Below are positions 1 to 7,070 of a stretch of 15,245 bases of DNA, one piece after another. This stretch comes from an uncultured Erysipelotrichaceae bacterium (GTDB taxonomy: Bacteria; Bacillota_I; Bacilli_A; RF39; UBA660): contig CADBMU010000016.1 of assembly GCA_902795845.1 (NCBI GenBank), positions 1 to 15,245 of the forward strand, in the 5' to 3' direction. The position numbers and the translations under genes were made by a program. Positions within the stretch are counted from its first letter, which is position 1. Every line of letters begins with the position of its first letter. Under the pieces are notes generated by a model. That model searched no databases, was not told the origin of the DNA, and saw only the letters and a list, made by a program, of their open reading frames with translations.

Positions 1-1
1 A

Positions 2-934
2 GGACATGCTGACTATGTTAAAAACATGATCACAGGTGCTGCTCAAATGGATGGTGCTATCTTAGTTGTTTCAGCTGCAGATGGTCCTATGCCTCAAACT
101 AGAGAACATATCTTATTATCTAGACAAGTTGGAGTTCCTAAGATTGTTGTTTACATGAATAAATGTGACCAAGTTGATGATCCAGAATTACTTGACTTAG
201 TAGAAATGGAAATCAGAGAATTATTAGGAGAATATGGATATGATACTGAATGTCCTATCATTCGTGGTAGTGCATTAAAAGCTCTTGAAGGTGACGAAGC
301 TGCTGTTCAATCTATTAAAGACTTAATGGCTGCTGTTGATAGTTATATCGACTCTCCAGTAAGAGATACAGACAAACCATTCTTAATGAGTATTGAAGAT
401 GTATTTACTATTTCAGGACGTGGTACAGTTGTTACTGGTCGTGTTGAAAGAGGAGTTCTTAAACTTAACGACGAAGTTGAAATTGTTGGATTAAAAGATA
501 CTAAGAAGACTGTTGTTACAGGAATCGAAATGTTCAGAAAATCACTTGACTTTGCTCAAGCTGGTGACAATGCTGGTGCATTATTACGTGGTATTGCTCG
601 TGAAGACGTTGAACGTGGACAAGTTCTAGCTAAACCTGGAAGTGTTACACCTCATCATCAATTCAAAGCTAGCGTTTATGTATTAAGCAAAGAAGAAGGC
701 GGACGTCATACTCCATTCTTCTCAAATTACAGACCACAATTCTACTTCCGTACAACAGATGTTACTGGTGTAATCGAATTACCTGCTGGTGTTGAAATGG
801 TTATGCCTGGTGATAATGTTGACATGACAGTTGAATTAATCGCTCCAGTTGCACTTGAAAAAGGTACTAAATTCTCAATCCGTGAAGGTGGACGTACTGT
901 TGGTGCCGGAGTTGTATCTGAAATTATTAAATAA
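2..934 (+). CDS. tuf: Elongation factor Tu, 5'-truncated by the window edge
   Basis: EF-Tu is the GTPase that carries aminoacyl-tRNA to the ribosomal A site. The reading frame is open from base 2 and starts inside the G domain at GHADYVKNM, the end of the DxxGH switch II motif, so roughly the first 80 residues lie outside the window and about 310 are visible. NKCD (guanine specificity) and the RGSAL loop follow, then domain II (RGTVVTGRVERG) and domain III (EEGGRHTPFFSNYRPQFYFR), ending at the typical REGGRTVGAGVVSEIIK. The ATG at base 26 is an internal methionine, not the start. Arginine is often CGT here, whereas the other genes mostly use AGA, which fits the codon bias of a very highly expressed gene. 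A terminator follows 20 bases after the stop. Identity is certain; only the N-terminus is missing. Confidence 0.98.
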   Translation, partial: GHADYVKNMITGAAQMDGAILVVSAADGPMPQTREHILLSRQVGVPKIVVYMNKCDQVDDPELLDLVEMEIRELLGEYGYDTECPIIRGSALKALEGDEAAVQSIKDLMAAVDSYIDSPVRDTDKPFLMSIEDVFTISGRGTVVTGRVERGVLKLNDEVEIVGLKDTKKTVVTGIEMFRKSLDFAQAGDNAGALLRGIAREDVERGQVLAKPGSVTPHHQFKASVYVLSKEEGGRHTPFFSNYRPQFYFRTTDVTGVIELPAGVEMVMPGDNVDMTVELIAPVALEKGTKFSIREGGRTVGAGVVSEIIK

Positions 935-954
935 TTAAAGATATAAATTGAATT

Positions 955-980
955 AAATCGCATTAATTGCGATTTTTTTC
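955..980 (+). terminator. Intrinsic terminator after tuf
   Basis: A perfect 8-bp stem (AAATCGCA / TGCGATTT) with a 5-base loop TTAAT is followed by an uninterrupted T run at 973-979. It lies 20 bases after the tuf stop codon and closes that transcription unit. Confidence 0.9.
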
Positions 981-1058
981 TTGTTTAATTGTGTAAATAT
1001 GACAATTTATGATATTGATTTAAATATATAAAAATGATAAATTATAAGAGTGATATAA

Positions 1059-2078
1059 ATGAAAAAAATTAAAAGAAAAAGCAATAAAAAAAGATTGAAA
1101 AGAAATAATTTTAAAATATTATTATTACTTATAATCTCTATTACAATAGCTTATTGTGTAAATAATAATGAAATAGAAAAAAAAGCTAATGAGTTAACTA
1201 ATAATATTGTTAAAAAAGTTGATTTGAAAGACGAACAAAGTGAACATGAAAAATGCTTAGTCAGTAAATATACTGATGCAGATATGTCTGAAAATTTAAA
1301 GAATAAAATTGAGGAATTAAATGCATATTTAAATAATTATAATTTATCAGTTTATTATGAGGATATTACTACTGGCTTCACTTATAAATATAAGGAAGAG
1401 GAAGTTTATTATGGAGCCAGTTTGATTAAACTAGTAGAGGCATTATATTTAATAGACAAAGCTTCAACTAATGAGATAAATCTTGATACAACTACTGTTA
1501 AATATCTATCTAAATATAAAGCAGAAGATAGTATTGGCATGGATAAAAGAAATATTGGTGAAGAGGTAAGTCTTAGAGATTTAATCAGTTATGCTTTAAA
1601 ATATAGTGATAATACAGCTCATTTTATGTTAAGTGAATTTATAGGAATTTCTAATTTAAGAGAATATGGTAAGTCTTTAGGGGCAGTAAATATTTTAACT
1701 GGTGGAGATAGTTATGGTAATCAAAGTGCAAGTGATACAAATATCTATTTAAAACATGCTTATGAAATAATGCAAAAAAATACAAACTATGGGGCATTTT
1801 TAAAAGAATGTATGACTAATACATATTATAATTATTTATATTTAAATGAAGAAAACAATGTTGCCCATAAGTGGGGACTTCATTCAATATACTTTCATGA
1901 TATAGGTATTGTTTTTGAAGATAATCCTTATACATTATCAATTCTTACAACTTACGGAAAAAATGATTATAAAACTATAGTTAATAATGTATCTCAAAAA
2001 ATAAATGAATTACATCATCTATTTTATAGTGAAAGAGAAAATAGATGTCATCAAGAAATATATAATAAAAAGAACTAA
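1059..2078 (+). CDS. Membrane-anchored serine beta-lactamase/PBP-fold protein (class A-like, probably not a beta-lactamase)
   Basis: This 339-residue protein has a very basic N-terminus, one hydrophobic segment at about 19-33 and an extracytoplasmic domain, so it is probably anchored facing the wall. The domain has the serine beta-lactamase/DD-peptidase motif order: SLIK (S121, K124) as SxxK, SDN at 183-185 in a context very like class A enzymes (YALKYSDNTAHFML), and KWG at 271-273 where KTG/KSG is usual. The stretch where class A enzymes carry the omega-loop ExxLN (deacylating Glu166) has no such motif. That suggests a peptidoglycan-directed or slowly turning-over acyl enzyme rather than a resistance determinant. 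Cys33 lacks a proper lipobox (Tyr at -1), so a lipoprotein is unlikely. The start has only a weak ribosome binding site (AAGAGTGA). It converges on a FemX-like cell-wall gene. Fold confident; substrate unknown. Confidence 0.8.
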   Translation: MKKIKRKSNKKRLKRNNFKILLLLIISITIAYCVNNNEIEKKANELTNNIVKKVDLKDEQSEHEKCLVSKYTDADMSENLKNKIEELNAYLNNYNLSVYYEDITTGFTYKYKEEEVYYGASLIKLVEALYLIDKASTNEINLDTTTVKYLSKYKAEDSIGMDKRNIGEEVSLRDLISYALKYSDNTAHFMLSEFIGISNLREYGKSLGAVNILTGGDSYGNQSASDTNIYLKHAYEIMQKNTNYGAFLKECMTNTYYNYLYLNEENNVAHKWGLHSIYFHDIGIVFEDNPYTLSILTTYGKNDYKTIVNNVSQKINELHHLFYSERENRCHQEIYNKKN

Positions 2079-2104
2079 TTATTTAAATTGAATTAGTTCT
2101 TTTT
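2067..2104. terminator. Bidirectional terminator shared by two convergent genes
   Basis: A perfect 14-bp inverted repeat (AAAAAGAACTAATT at 2067-2080, its complement at 2091-2104) has a 10-base loop. A-tract and T-tract flanks make it work in both directions. The stop of the + gene (2076-2078) lies in the left arm, and the stop of the - gene (2079-2081) spans the left arm and loop. One hairpin therefore ends both genes, with no spacer between the coding regions. Confidence 0.88.
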
Positions 2105-3332
2105 CGTCTGTTTTATTTAAAACTCTTGCAAGGGTTCCATTATTATTTAATTTTTTATAAGCTCTTGGTTTCAATATCAAATCGTATTCACCAATTAGTT
2201 CATATATTTTAGGATTAAAACCAAGTTTAAAATTATTAAGCCCATTATATGGGTTTTTATCTGTAAAATCACCAGTTATACCATTCATATCTAATATTTC
2301 ATAAGAATCTTTATAATAATTAATTATTGCATTATGTAAAAAATAATTAGCATTAAATCTCTTATATTTAGTATCAAAACCACTTACGATAATATCTACA
2401 CGATTATTAAATTTAACTACTAAGGCACCTGCTATATATTTAAAACCAATAGTTTTACTACCATTAGTAGCTTCCATAACATCATTTTTATAAGATAAGA
2501 GTTTCTTATCACTTTCCATCTTTTTATTAATATTTTTTAAAGAGCGATCTTCAATTAGTTTACGGTTTAGTACACCATTTAATTCTAATTCTTTTTCATA
2601 AGCATCTTTAGCATTATTTAAATATTCATTATAATCAATTTTTATTAAAAAGACATCAACATTATTTGTTTTCTTAAAAGCATTATAGTAATGTTTATAG
2701 TATATTAAGTCTTTTTTTCTTTTTTTCTTTACAAAATCAAATAGAATATCAATACCATTATTTTGTACTATTTCATAACTTAAACCTTTAGCTTCAGAAC
2801 GTTTAATTTTATTACGAGTATTTTTATCTATCTTTTTTTCATCATATTTTTTTAAGTTAATAAATGCAGCATATCTAGGAAGTCTAGATTCAAAATAAAC
2901 ATTATCTCTTAGTTTTAAATATCCATAATCATTCAAATAATTTTTAGCAATTATATTTTTATTACATGTTAAATTTTTAGTCTTAATATCTATTTCGTTA
3001 ATTGGTAATTCAGGATTTATTTTGATAAAAACTATATTCTTTCTATCATAATATTCTTTTAATTCTTTAGTAAATCTTTCAAGTAAATGAGGATTTAAGT
3101 AATCAATTAAGAACCCTCTTGGGGCATAACCATATCTTTTAAAGTTAGTAAGGTTTTTAAAAATAATTAAAGAAGCTGCTTTTAATTCATCATTTTCAAA
3201 ATAACCGATTAAATCATAATCATAATCATATTCAGTCATTAACATTGCATAATTAATTGTTTGATAATGATTAAATAACATATGATTTTTAGCAAATTCT
3301 TCAAATTCATTAAATCTTAATTCTTTAATCAT
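2079..3332 (-). CDS. FemABX-family aminoacyl-tRNA-dependent peptidoglycan aminoacyltransferase
   Basis: FemABX enzymes transfer amino acids from aminoacyl-tRNA to the stem-peptide side chain of lipid II on the inner membrane face, building peptidoglycan cross-bridges. The 417-residue length fits the family. The N-terminal GNAT half carries YGYAPRGFLIDY at about 67-78, a FemX/FemA hallmark. Residues about 235-287 are charged and heptad-like, matching the helical hairpin arm that binds tRNA. The second GNAT half contains IIVSGFDTKYKRFNANYFLH and LDMNGITGD, then KLGFNPKIYELIGEYDLIL, as in FemX. The start is well supported by GAGGAGGT 7-8 bases upstream of the ATG. The gene converges on a PBP-fold gene and diverges from the HdeD-like gene. 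Which amino acid is added cannot be read from the sequence. Confidence 0.88.
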   Translation of the reverse strand: MIKELRFNEFEEFAKNHMLFNHYQTINYAMLMTEYDYDYDLIGYFENDELKAASLIIFKNLTNFKRYGYAPRGFLIDYLNPHLLERFTKELKEYYDRKNIVFIKINPELPINEIDIKTKNLTCNKNIIAKNYLNDYGYLKLRDNVYFESRLPRYAAFINLKKYDEKKIDKNTRNKIKRSEAKGLSYEIVQNNGIDILFDFVKKKRKKDLIYYKHYYNAFKKTNNVDVFLIKIDYNEYLNNAKDAYEKELELNGVLNRKLIEDRSLKNINKKMESDKKLLSYKNDVMEATNGSKTIGFKYIAGALVVKFNNRVDIIVSGFDTKYKRFNANYFLHNAIINYYKDSYEILDMNGITGDFTDKNPYNGLNNFKLGFNPKIYELIGEYDLILKPRAYKKLNNNGTLARVLNKTDEKELIQFK

Positions 3333-3356
3333 GAAATTACCTCCTCAAATTAAGAG

Positions 3357-3362
3357 ATTATA
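3357..3362 (-). promoter_or_regulatory. Putative -10 box for the FemX-like gene
   Basis: A perfect TATAAT reads on the minus strand 25 bases upstream of the femX-like ATG. The nearest -35-like sequence is TTGATT at 3383-3388, but the spacer would be 20 bases, so the -35 assignment is weak. Confidence 0.4.
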
Positions 3363-3411
3363 ATATCAAAAAAACACATAAAAATCAATCTTTTTCTTTA
3401 TTTTAAATAAG

Positions 3412-3417
3412 TATAAT
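3412..3417 (+). promoter_or_regulatory. Putative -10 box for the HdeD-like gene
   Basis: TATAAT on the plus strand is followed closely by a second candidate, TATACT at 3420-3425. No good -35 hexamer is visible at 16-18 bases upstream. The position is right for a short leader before the ribosome binding site at 3435-3440. Confidence 0.45.
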
Positions 3418-3434
3418 GGTATACTATAGCTAAC

Positions 3435-3440
3435 AAGGAG
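3435..3440 (+). promoter_or_regulatory. Ribosome binding site AAGGAG that decides the start of the HdeD-like gene
   Basis: AAGGAG lies only 3 bases before the first in-frame ATG (3444) but 9 bases before the next one (3450). The second spacing is normal and the first is too short, so translation more likely begins at 3450. Confidence 0.6.
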
Positions 3441-3449
3441 TGGATGAAA

Positions 3450-4055
3450 ATGGCAAGTAAAATGATTAATAGATTTTTAAATGCTGATTTAGAAGGGGAA
3501 GAAAAAAAATATAATAATATTAAGTTATTAGAAATTTTAATAGCAATAGTTTTTATCATTTTTGGAATAATTTTACTTTTAAATAAGACTGTAAGTGATA
3601 GATTTATTTCAACATTTTTAGGAGTTCTTATTTTAGTAGAAGCTGCACTAAATATTTACTCAGCTGTTATGAGTGACTCTAATAGAATTTTTAAAATAAA
3701 TATTTTATTTGGAATTATATTTATAGTACTTGCAATATTCTTATTTATTAACCCAATTAAATTTGTTAATTATATCACTATTTATTATGGAGCATATTTA
3801 ATAATAAATGGCATCAAAGGATTTATAAACAGTATTAAATATAAATTAATTAAAGAAGATAGTTGGTTAATTATTCTTGTTATGTCAATTTTGACAATTT
3901 CACTTGGAGTATTAATGATATTCTATCCATTTGAAAGTTTTGGAATAATCGAAATAGTAGGAATTTTCTCTATTCTATTTGGACTTTTAACAATAAACAC
4001 ATCTAATTTATTAAGAAATAGAGTAGAAAAATTTATGAGTAAACTTGACAACTAA
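3450..4055 (+). CDS. HdeD/DUF308-like six-helix membrane protein
   Basis: A 201-residue integral membrane protein with six hydrophobic helices at about 25-45, 50-71, 79-100, 103-124, 138-159 and 163-186. The helices form three pairs. Each pair has an odd-numbered helix with a small-residue turn (FGIILLL, FGIIFIV, LGVLMIFYP) and a partner with GxxLIxxG-like spacing. This is the internal repeat of the HdeD/DUF308 family. E. coli HdeD is linked to acid resistance, but most Firmicute members have no known role. The N-terminal 20 residues and the C-terminus are charged and probably cytoplasmic. The start at 3450 is chosen over 3444 from ribosome-binding-site spacing. The stop codon lies inside the terminator hairpin. 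The gene appears monocistronic, between a divergent FemX-like gene and the eno promoter. Family assignment is by topology and repeat pattern. Confidence 0.7.
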   Translation: MASKMINRFLNADLEGEEKKYNNIKLLEILIAIVFIIFGIILLLNKTVSDRFISTFLGVLILVEAALNIYSAVMSDSNRIFKINILFGIIFIVLAIFLFINPIKFVNYITIYYGAYLIINGIKGFINSIKYKLIKEDSWLIILVMSILTISLGVLMIFYPFESFGIIEIVGIFSILFGLLTINTSNLLRNRVEKFMSKLDN

Positions 4056-4068
4056 TAGTTGTCTTTTT
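4047..4068 (+). terminator. Intrinsic terminator overlapping the HdeD-like stop codon
   Basis: A 7-bp stem (GACAACT / AGTTGTC) with a 3-base loop is followed by TTTTT at 4064-4068. The TAA stop at 4053-4055 falls across the end of the left arm and the loop. Confidence 0.82.
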
Positions 4069-4070
4069 AA

Positions 4071-4099
4071 TTGTATAAAAATAATTATACTGCTATAAT
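4071..4099 (+). promoter_or_regulatory. Sigma-A-type promoter with extended -10 for eno
   Basis: TTGTAT (4071-4076), a 17-base spacer and TATAAT (4094-4099), with TG at the extended -10 position (4091-4092). It starts 3 bases after the preceding terminator. The predicted transcript starts near 4106, giving a leader of about 22 bases that holds the AGAAGGTG ribosome binding site. Confidence 0.8.
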
Positions 4100-4127
4100 A
4101 AAAATATAAGGATAAGAAGGTGAAAAT

Positions 4128-5360
4128 ATGCAAAAAATAAAAGATATTATTGCTCGTGAAATACTTGATTCTAGAGGTAATCCGACTGTTTCATGTGAAA
4201 TGATATTAGAAGACAATACAAAAGTAGTAGCATCTGTTCCAAGTGGGGCTTCAACAGGAAGCAGAGAAGCTTTAGAATTAAGAGATAAAGATTTAAATAG
4301 ATATAATGGTCTTGGAGTATTAAAGGCGGTTAATAATATTAATACAATAATTCGTAATAAACTTGTTGGGCAAGAATTAAATCAAGTTGGAATTGATGAA
4401 GAGTTAATAAAATTAGATGGTACAGAGAATAAAGAAAATCTTGGTGCCAATGCCATTTTAGCAGTATCTTTATGTGTCATAAAAGCTATAGCTAAAACAG
4501 AAAATAAAGAATTATATGAAATATTATCTAATGGAAAAGTGTCAATGCCAATACCTATGATGAATATATTAAATGGTGGTAAACATGCTGATAATAATCT
4601 TGATATTCAAGAATTCATGATAGTTCCTGTAGTTAAATCATTTAAAGAAAGAGTAAGATGTGGAAGTGAAGTATTCCATGCTCTTAAAAATATTTTAAAA
4701 AAACAACATTTAAATACAGGAGTTGGTGATGAAGGAGGATTTGCTCCGAATCTTTCCTATAATTCACTTGCTCTTGATTTAATAATAAATGCTATAAAAG
4801 AAGCTGGTTATATTCCTGGAAAAGAAGTATTTATTGCTCTTGATGTGGCTGCTAGTGAACTATATGAAAATGGCAAATACAAAATAGATAATAAAGAATT
4901 AAGTGTTGAAGAAATGATTGAATATTATGAAATATTGATAAAAAAATACCCAATTATTTCTATAGAAGATCCATTTGATGAAAATGACTTTGATGCTTTA
5001 AGTAAGTTGACTGAAAAAATTGGTAATAAAGTAATGCTTGTTGGTGATGATTATTTTGTTACTAATAGTAAATACCTATTAAAAGGAATCAATAGTAAAG
5101 CTGGTAATGCTATATTATTAAAAGCTAACCAAGTTGGAACAATTTCAGAAATGATAAAAACAATAACCCTTGCTAGAAAGAATAAATATCGTATGATAAT
5201 TTCTCATAGAAGTGGTGAAACTGAAGATACATTCATTGCTGATTTTGCAGTAGGGTTAAATATTCCTTTTATTAAAACAGGATCTTTATCACGAGGAGAA
5301 AGAATAGCAAAATACAATAGATTAATGAAAATTGAGGATGATCTTAATAAAAAAATATAA
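4128..5360 (+). CDS. eno: Enolase (phosphopyruvate hydratase)
   Basis: Enolase converts 2-phosphoglycerate to phosphoenolpyruvate in the cytoplasm. Visible hallmarks are ILDSRGNPT, the SGASTG loop (Ser42), GGKHADNN (His153), GVGDEGGFAPN with the catalytic Glu202, metal ligands Asp239 (ALDVAASE), Glu280 (SIEDPF) and Asp307 (VGDDYFVTN), the catalytic base Lys332 (LLKANQVGT), SHRSGETED and IKTG (Lys383). At 410 residues it is about 20 shorter than typical bacterial enolases; part of the difference is a shortened loop before PIPMMNILNGG (about 133-140). The C-terminal SLSRGERIAKYN replaces the more usual APCRSERVAKYN. The start follows AGAAGGTG by 5 bases and an extended -10 promoter. The next glycolytic genes lie downstream after a hairpin that begins in the stop codon. 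Confidence 0.97.
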   Translation: MQKIKDIIAREILDSRGNPTVSCEMILEDNTKVVASVPSGASTGSREALELRDKDLNRYNGLGVLKAVNNINTIIRNKLVGQELNQVGIDEELIKLDGTENKENLGANAILAVSLCVIKAIAKTENKELYEILSNGKVSMPIPMMNILNGGKHADNNLDIQEFMIVPVVKSFKERVRCGSEVFHALKNILKKQHLNTGVGDEGGFAPNLSYNSLALDLIINAIKEAGYIPGKEVFIALDVAASELYENGKYKIDNKELSVEEMIEYYEILIKKYPIISIEDPFDENDFDALSKLTEKIGNKVMLVGDDYFVTNSKYLLKGINSKAGNAILLKANQVGTISEMIKTITLARKNKYRMIISHRSGETEDTFIADFAVGLNIPFIKTGSLSRGERIAKYNRLMKIEDDLNKKI

Positions 5361-5384
5361 AAGCACTTTAAAAAAGTGCTTTTT
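5359..5384 (+). terminator. Hairpin terminator or attenuator between eno and the kinase fusion
   Basis: A perfect 11-bp stem (AAAAGCACTTT / AAAGTGCTTTT) with an AAA loop ends in a run of five T. It begins within the eno stop codon. The 36 bases left before the next ATG hold no convincing promoter (TAAAAT at 5390-5395 has no -35), so the downstream genes may depend on read-through, with eno made in excess. Confidence 0.8.
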
Positions 5385-5420
5385 AATGTTAAAATTATTA
5401 AAGAATAAGGGTGTTGATTT

Positions 5421-7070
5421 ATGCAAAATGTTAATGTAGAAATAAATGGTAAAATAAAAAGTTATCCATATGGTACAACATATAATGACATTATAAATTA
5501 TTTAAATAGAGATAGAGCACAAAAAATACTAGCAGTTAAAGTCAATAATGAATTAACACCACTAAGTATGAAATGTACTCATGATTGTTCTTTAAAACTT
5601 GTAGATGTAATGGATCAAGATGGATATAAAATGTATCAAGCTGCTTTAAAATTTATCTTTATCGTAGCAGTTAAAGAAGTTAATTCACAAGCTAAAGTTA
5701 TCTTTGAACATAGTGTGCCTAAAGGAATGCTTGCTAAAGTAGAAAATGTATTAATAGAAAAGATAGATGTTTCTAAAATAAAAGGAAAAATGGCATCTAT
5801 TATTGCTGAAGATATACCTTTTGAAAAACTAAATATATATAAGAATGAAGCAATTAAATATTTTAAAGCTCATGGTGAGGATGAAAAAGCTAAAAACATA
5901 TATAATAAATCTTACGATGTTGTTAATATGTATCGTTTAAAAAATGAATTAGATTATTTTTATACTGAATTACCATATTCAACAAATGCTATTGATAAAT
6001 TTGATATTAAATACTTAGATAATAATTATTTTGTGCTATTATGTCCTTCTAAGAGAACTAATGGTTTTATTCCCGAATATGTTCATTATCAAAATATAAT
6101 TGATTCCTTCTTAAAAGGAAAAGAATGGTTAAAAAAAATAGGGTGTCCATATCTATCAAATATTAATGGCTTGATAAGTAGTGGTCAAATAAAAGATTTT
6201 ATTGATGCATGTGAACTTACATTTAATGAAAATATTCATGAATGTGCTAAAACAATAATGGAAAAAGATGAAATAAAAATTGTTCTAATAGCGGGTCCTA
6301 GTAGCAGTGGTAAAACCACTACTTGTAAAAGATTATCTTCTTATTTAAAAGCTCAAGGATTTGATCCAATTCAATTATCTACTGATGATTACTTTGTAGA
6401 TAAGGTAAAAACACCAAAGAATGATAAAGGTGAATATGATTTTGAATGTTTAAGAGCAATAAAATTAGAAGAATTTAATAGCGATTTAAATGATTTAATT
6501 AATGGTAAAGAAATTTATTTACCTGTTTATAATTTTACTGAAGGAAAAGGTATAAGAAGTAATAAAAAAGTTAAATTAAAGAATAATAGTATTATCCTTA
6601 TTGAAGGATTACATTGCTTAAATGATGATTTAACACCAAATGTTGATAACAGATATAAATATAAAATATATCTAAGTCCATTTATTCCTTTAAATATAGA
6701 TCCACATAATTATATATCAACATTAGATTTAAGATTATTAAGAAGAATTCTAAGAGATTTTAGAACTAGAGGAATGAGTGTTGATGCCACTATCAAAACA
6801 TGGCAATCAGTAAGAGATGGTGAAGAGAAATATATTTTCCCTTATATTCATCAAGCTGATGTAATAATTAATACTGCATTACCATACGAATTAAACGTAT
6901 TAAAAGTATTTGTTGAACCACTATTATATTCTGTAACATATGAATCAAATTATTATGCTGAAGCTAGAAGATTAATAGAATTTTTAAAAAGATTTTATCC
7001 AGTTACAAGTGAATATGTTTCAAGTAGTTCAATTTTAAGAGAATTCATAGGATGGAAAGGTGATTTTTAA
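5421..7070 (+). CDS. TGS domain / ThrRS-like domain / uridine kinase-like P-loop fusion protein
   Basis: A 549-residue fusion. Residues about 3-63 look like a TGS domain, the ubiquitin-like module of threonyl-tRNA synthetase and RelA/SpoT. Residues about 70-240 resemble the ThrRS second additional domain by position, although its usual Zn-site His motifs are not obvious. Residues about 285-545 are a P-loop kinase of the uridine kinase/phosphoribulokinase type: Walker A GPSSSGKTT at 292-300, STDDYF at 320-325 where uridine kinases have their acceptor-binding Asp, and IILIEGLHCLND as the Walker B strand. Proteins of this architecture occur in many Firmicutes and are annotated as nucleoside kinases, but I know of no settled substrate. 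GGGTG lies 7 bases before the ATG. The stop overlaps the gap start by one base (TAATG), implying translational coupling. A function linked to glycolysis is only inferred from context. Confidence 0.85.
   Translation: MQNVNVEINGKIKSYPYGTTYNDIINYLNRDRAQKILAVKVNNELTPLSMKCTHDCSLKLVDVMDQDGYKMYQAALKFIFIVAVKEVNSQAKVIFEHSVPKGMLAKVENVLIEKIDVSKIKGKMASIIAEDIPFEKLNIYKNEAIKYFKAHGEDEKAKNIYNKSYDVVNMYRLKNELDYFYTELPYSTNAIDKFDIKYLDNNYFVLLCPSKRTNGFIPEYVHYQNIIDSFLKGKEWLKKIGCPYLSNINGLISSGQIKDFIDACELTFNENIHECAKTIMEKDEIKIVLIAGPSSSGKTTTCKRLSSYLKAQGFDPIQLSTDDYFVDKVKTPKNDKGEYDFECLRAIKLEEFNSDLNDLINGKEIYLPVYNFTEGKGIRSNKKVKLKNNSIILIEGLHCLNDDLTPNVDNRYKYKIYLSPFIPLNIDPHNYISTLDLRLLRRILRDFRTRGMSVDATIKTWQSVRDGEEKYIFPYIHQADVIINTALPYELNVLKVFVEPLLYSVTYESNYYAEARRLIEFLKRFYPVTSEYVSSSSILREFIGWKGDF

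Noticed and set aside
742..963. Minus-strand open frame opposite the end of tuf
   Set aside because: It is the complement of well-conserved tuf codons, has no ribosome binding site and resembles no protein family.
1146..1157. Possible lipoprotein signal ending at Cys33 of the PBP-fold protein
   Set aside because: The residue before Cys is Tyr, not Gly, Ala or Ser, so the lipobox rule fails.
1059..2078. Antibiotic-resistance beta-lactamase
   Set aside because: The deacylating Glu motif is missing and KTG is altered; resistance cannot be supported from the sequence.
3883..3896. TGTCAA-TT-TTGACA inverted repeat
   Set aside because: It lies in the middle of the HdeD-like coding region, encoding ordinary membrane-helix residues, with no adjacent promoter; most likely chance.
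5390..5395. TAAAAT as a possible promoter -10 before the kinase fusion
   Set aside because: The hexamer 17 bases upstream is TTTAAA inside the hairpin and no TG extension is present.
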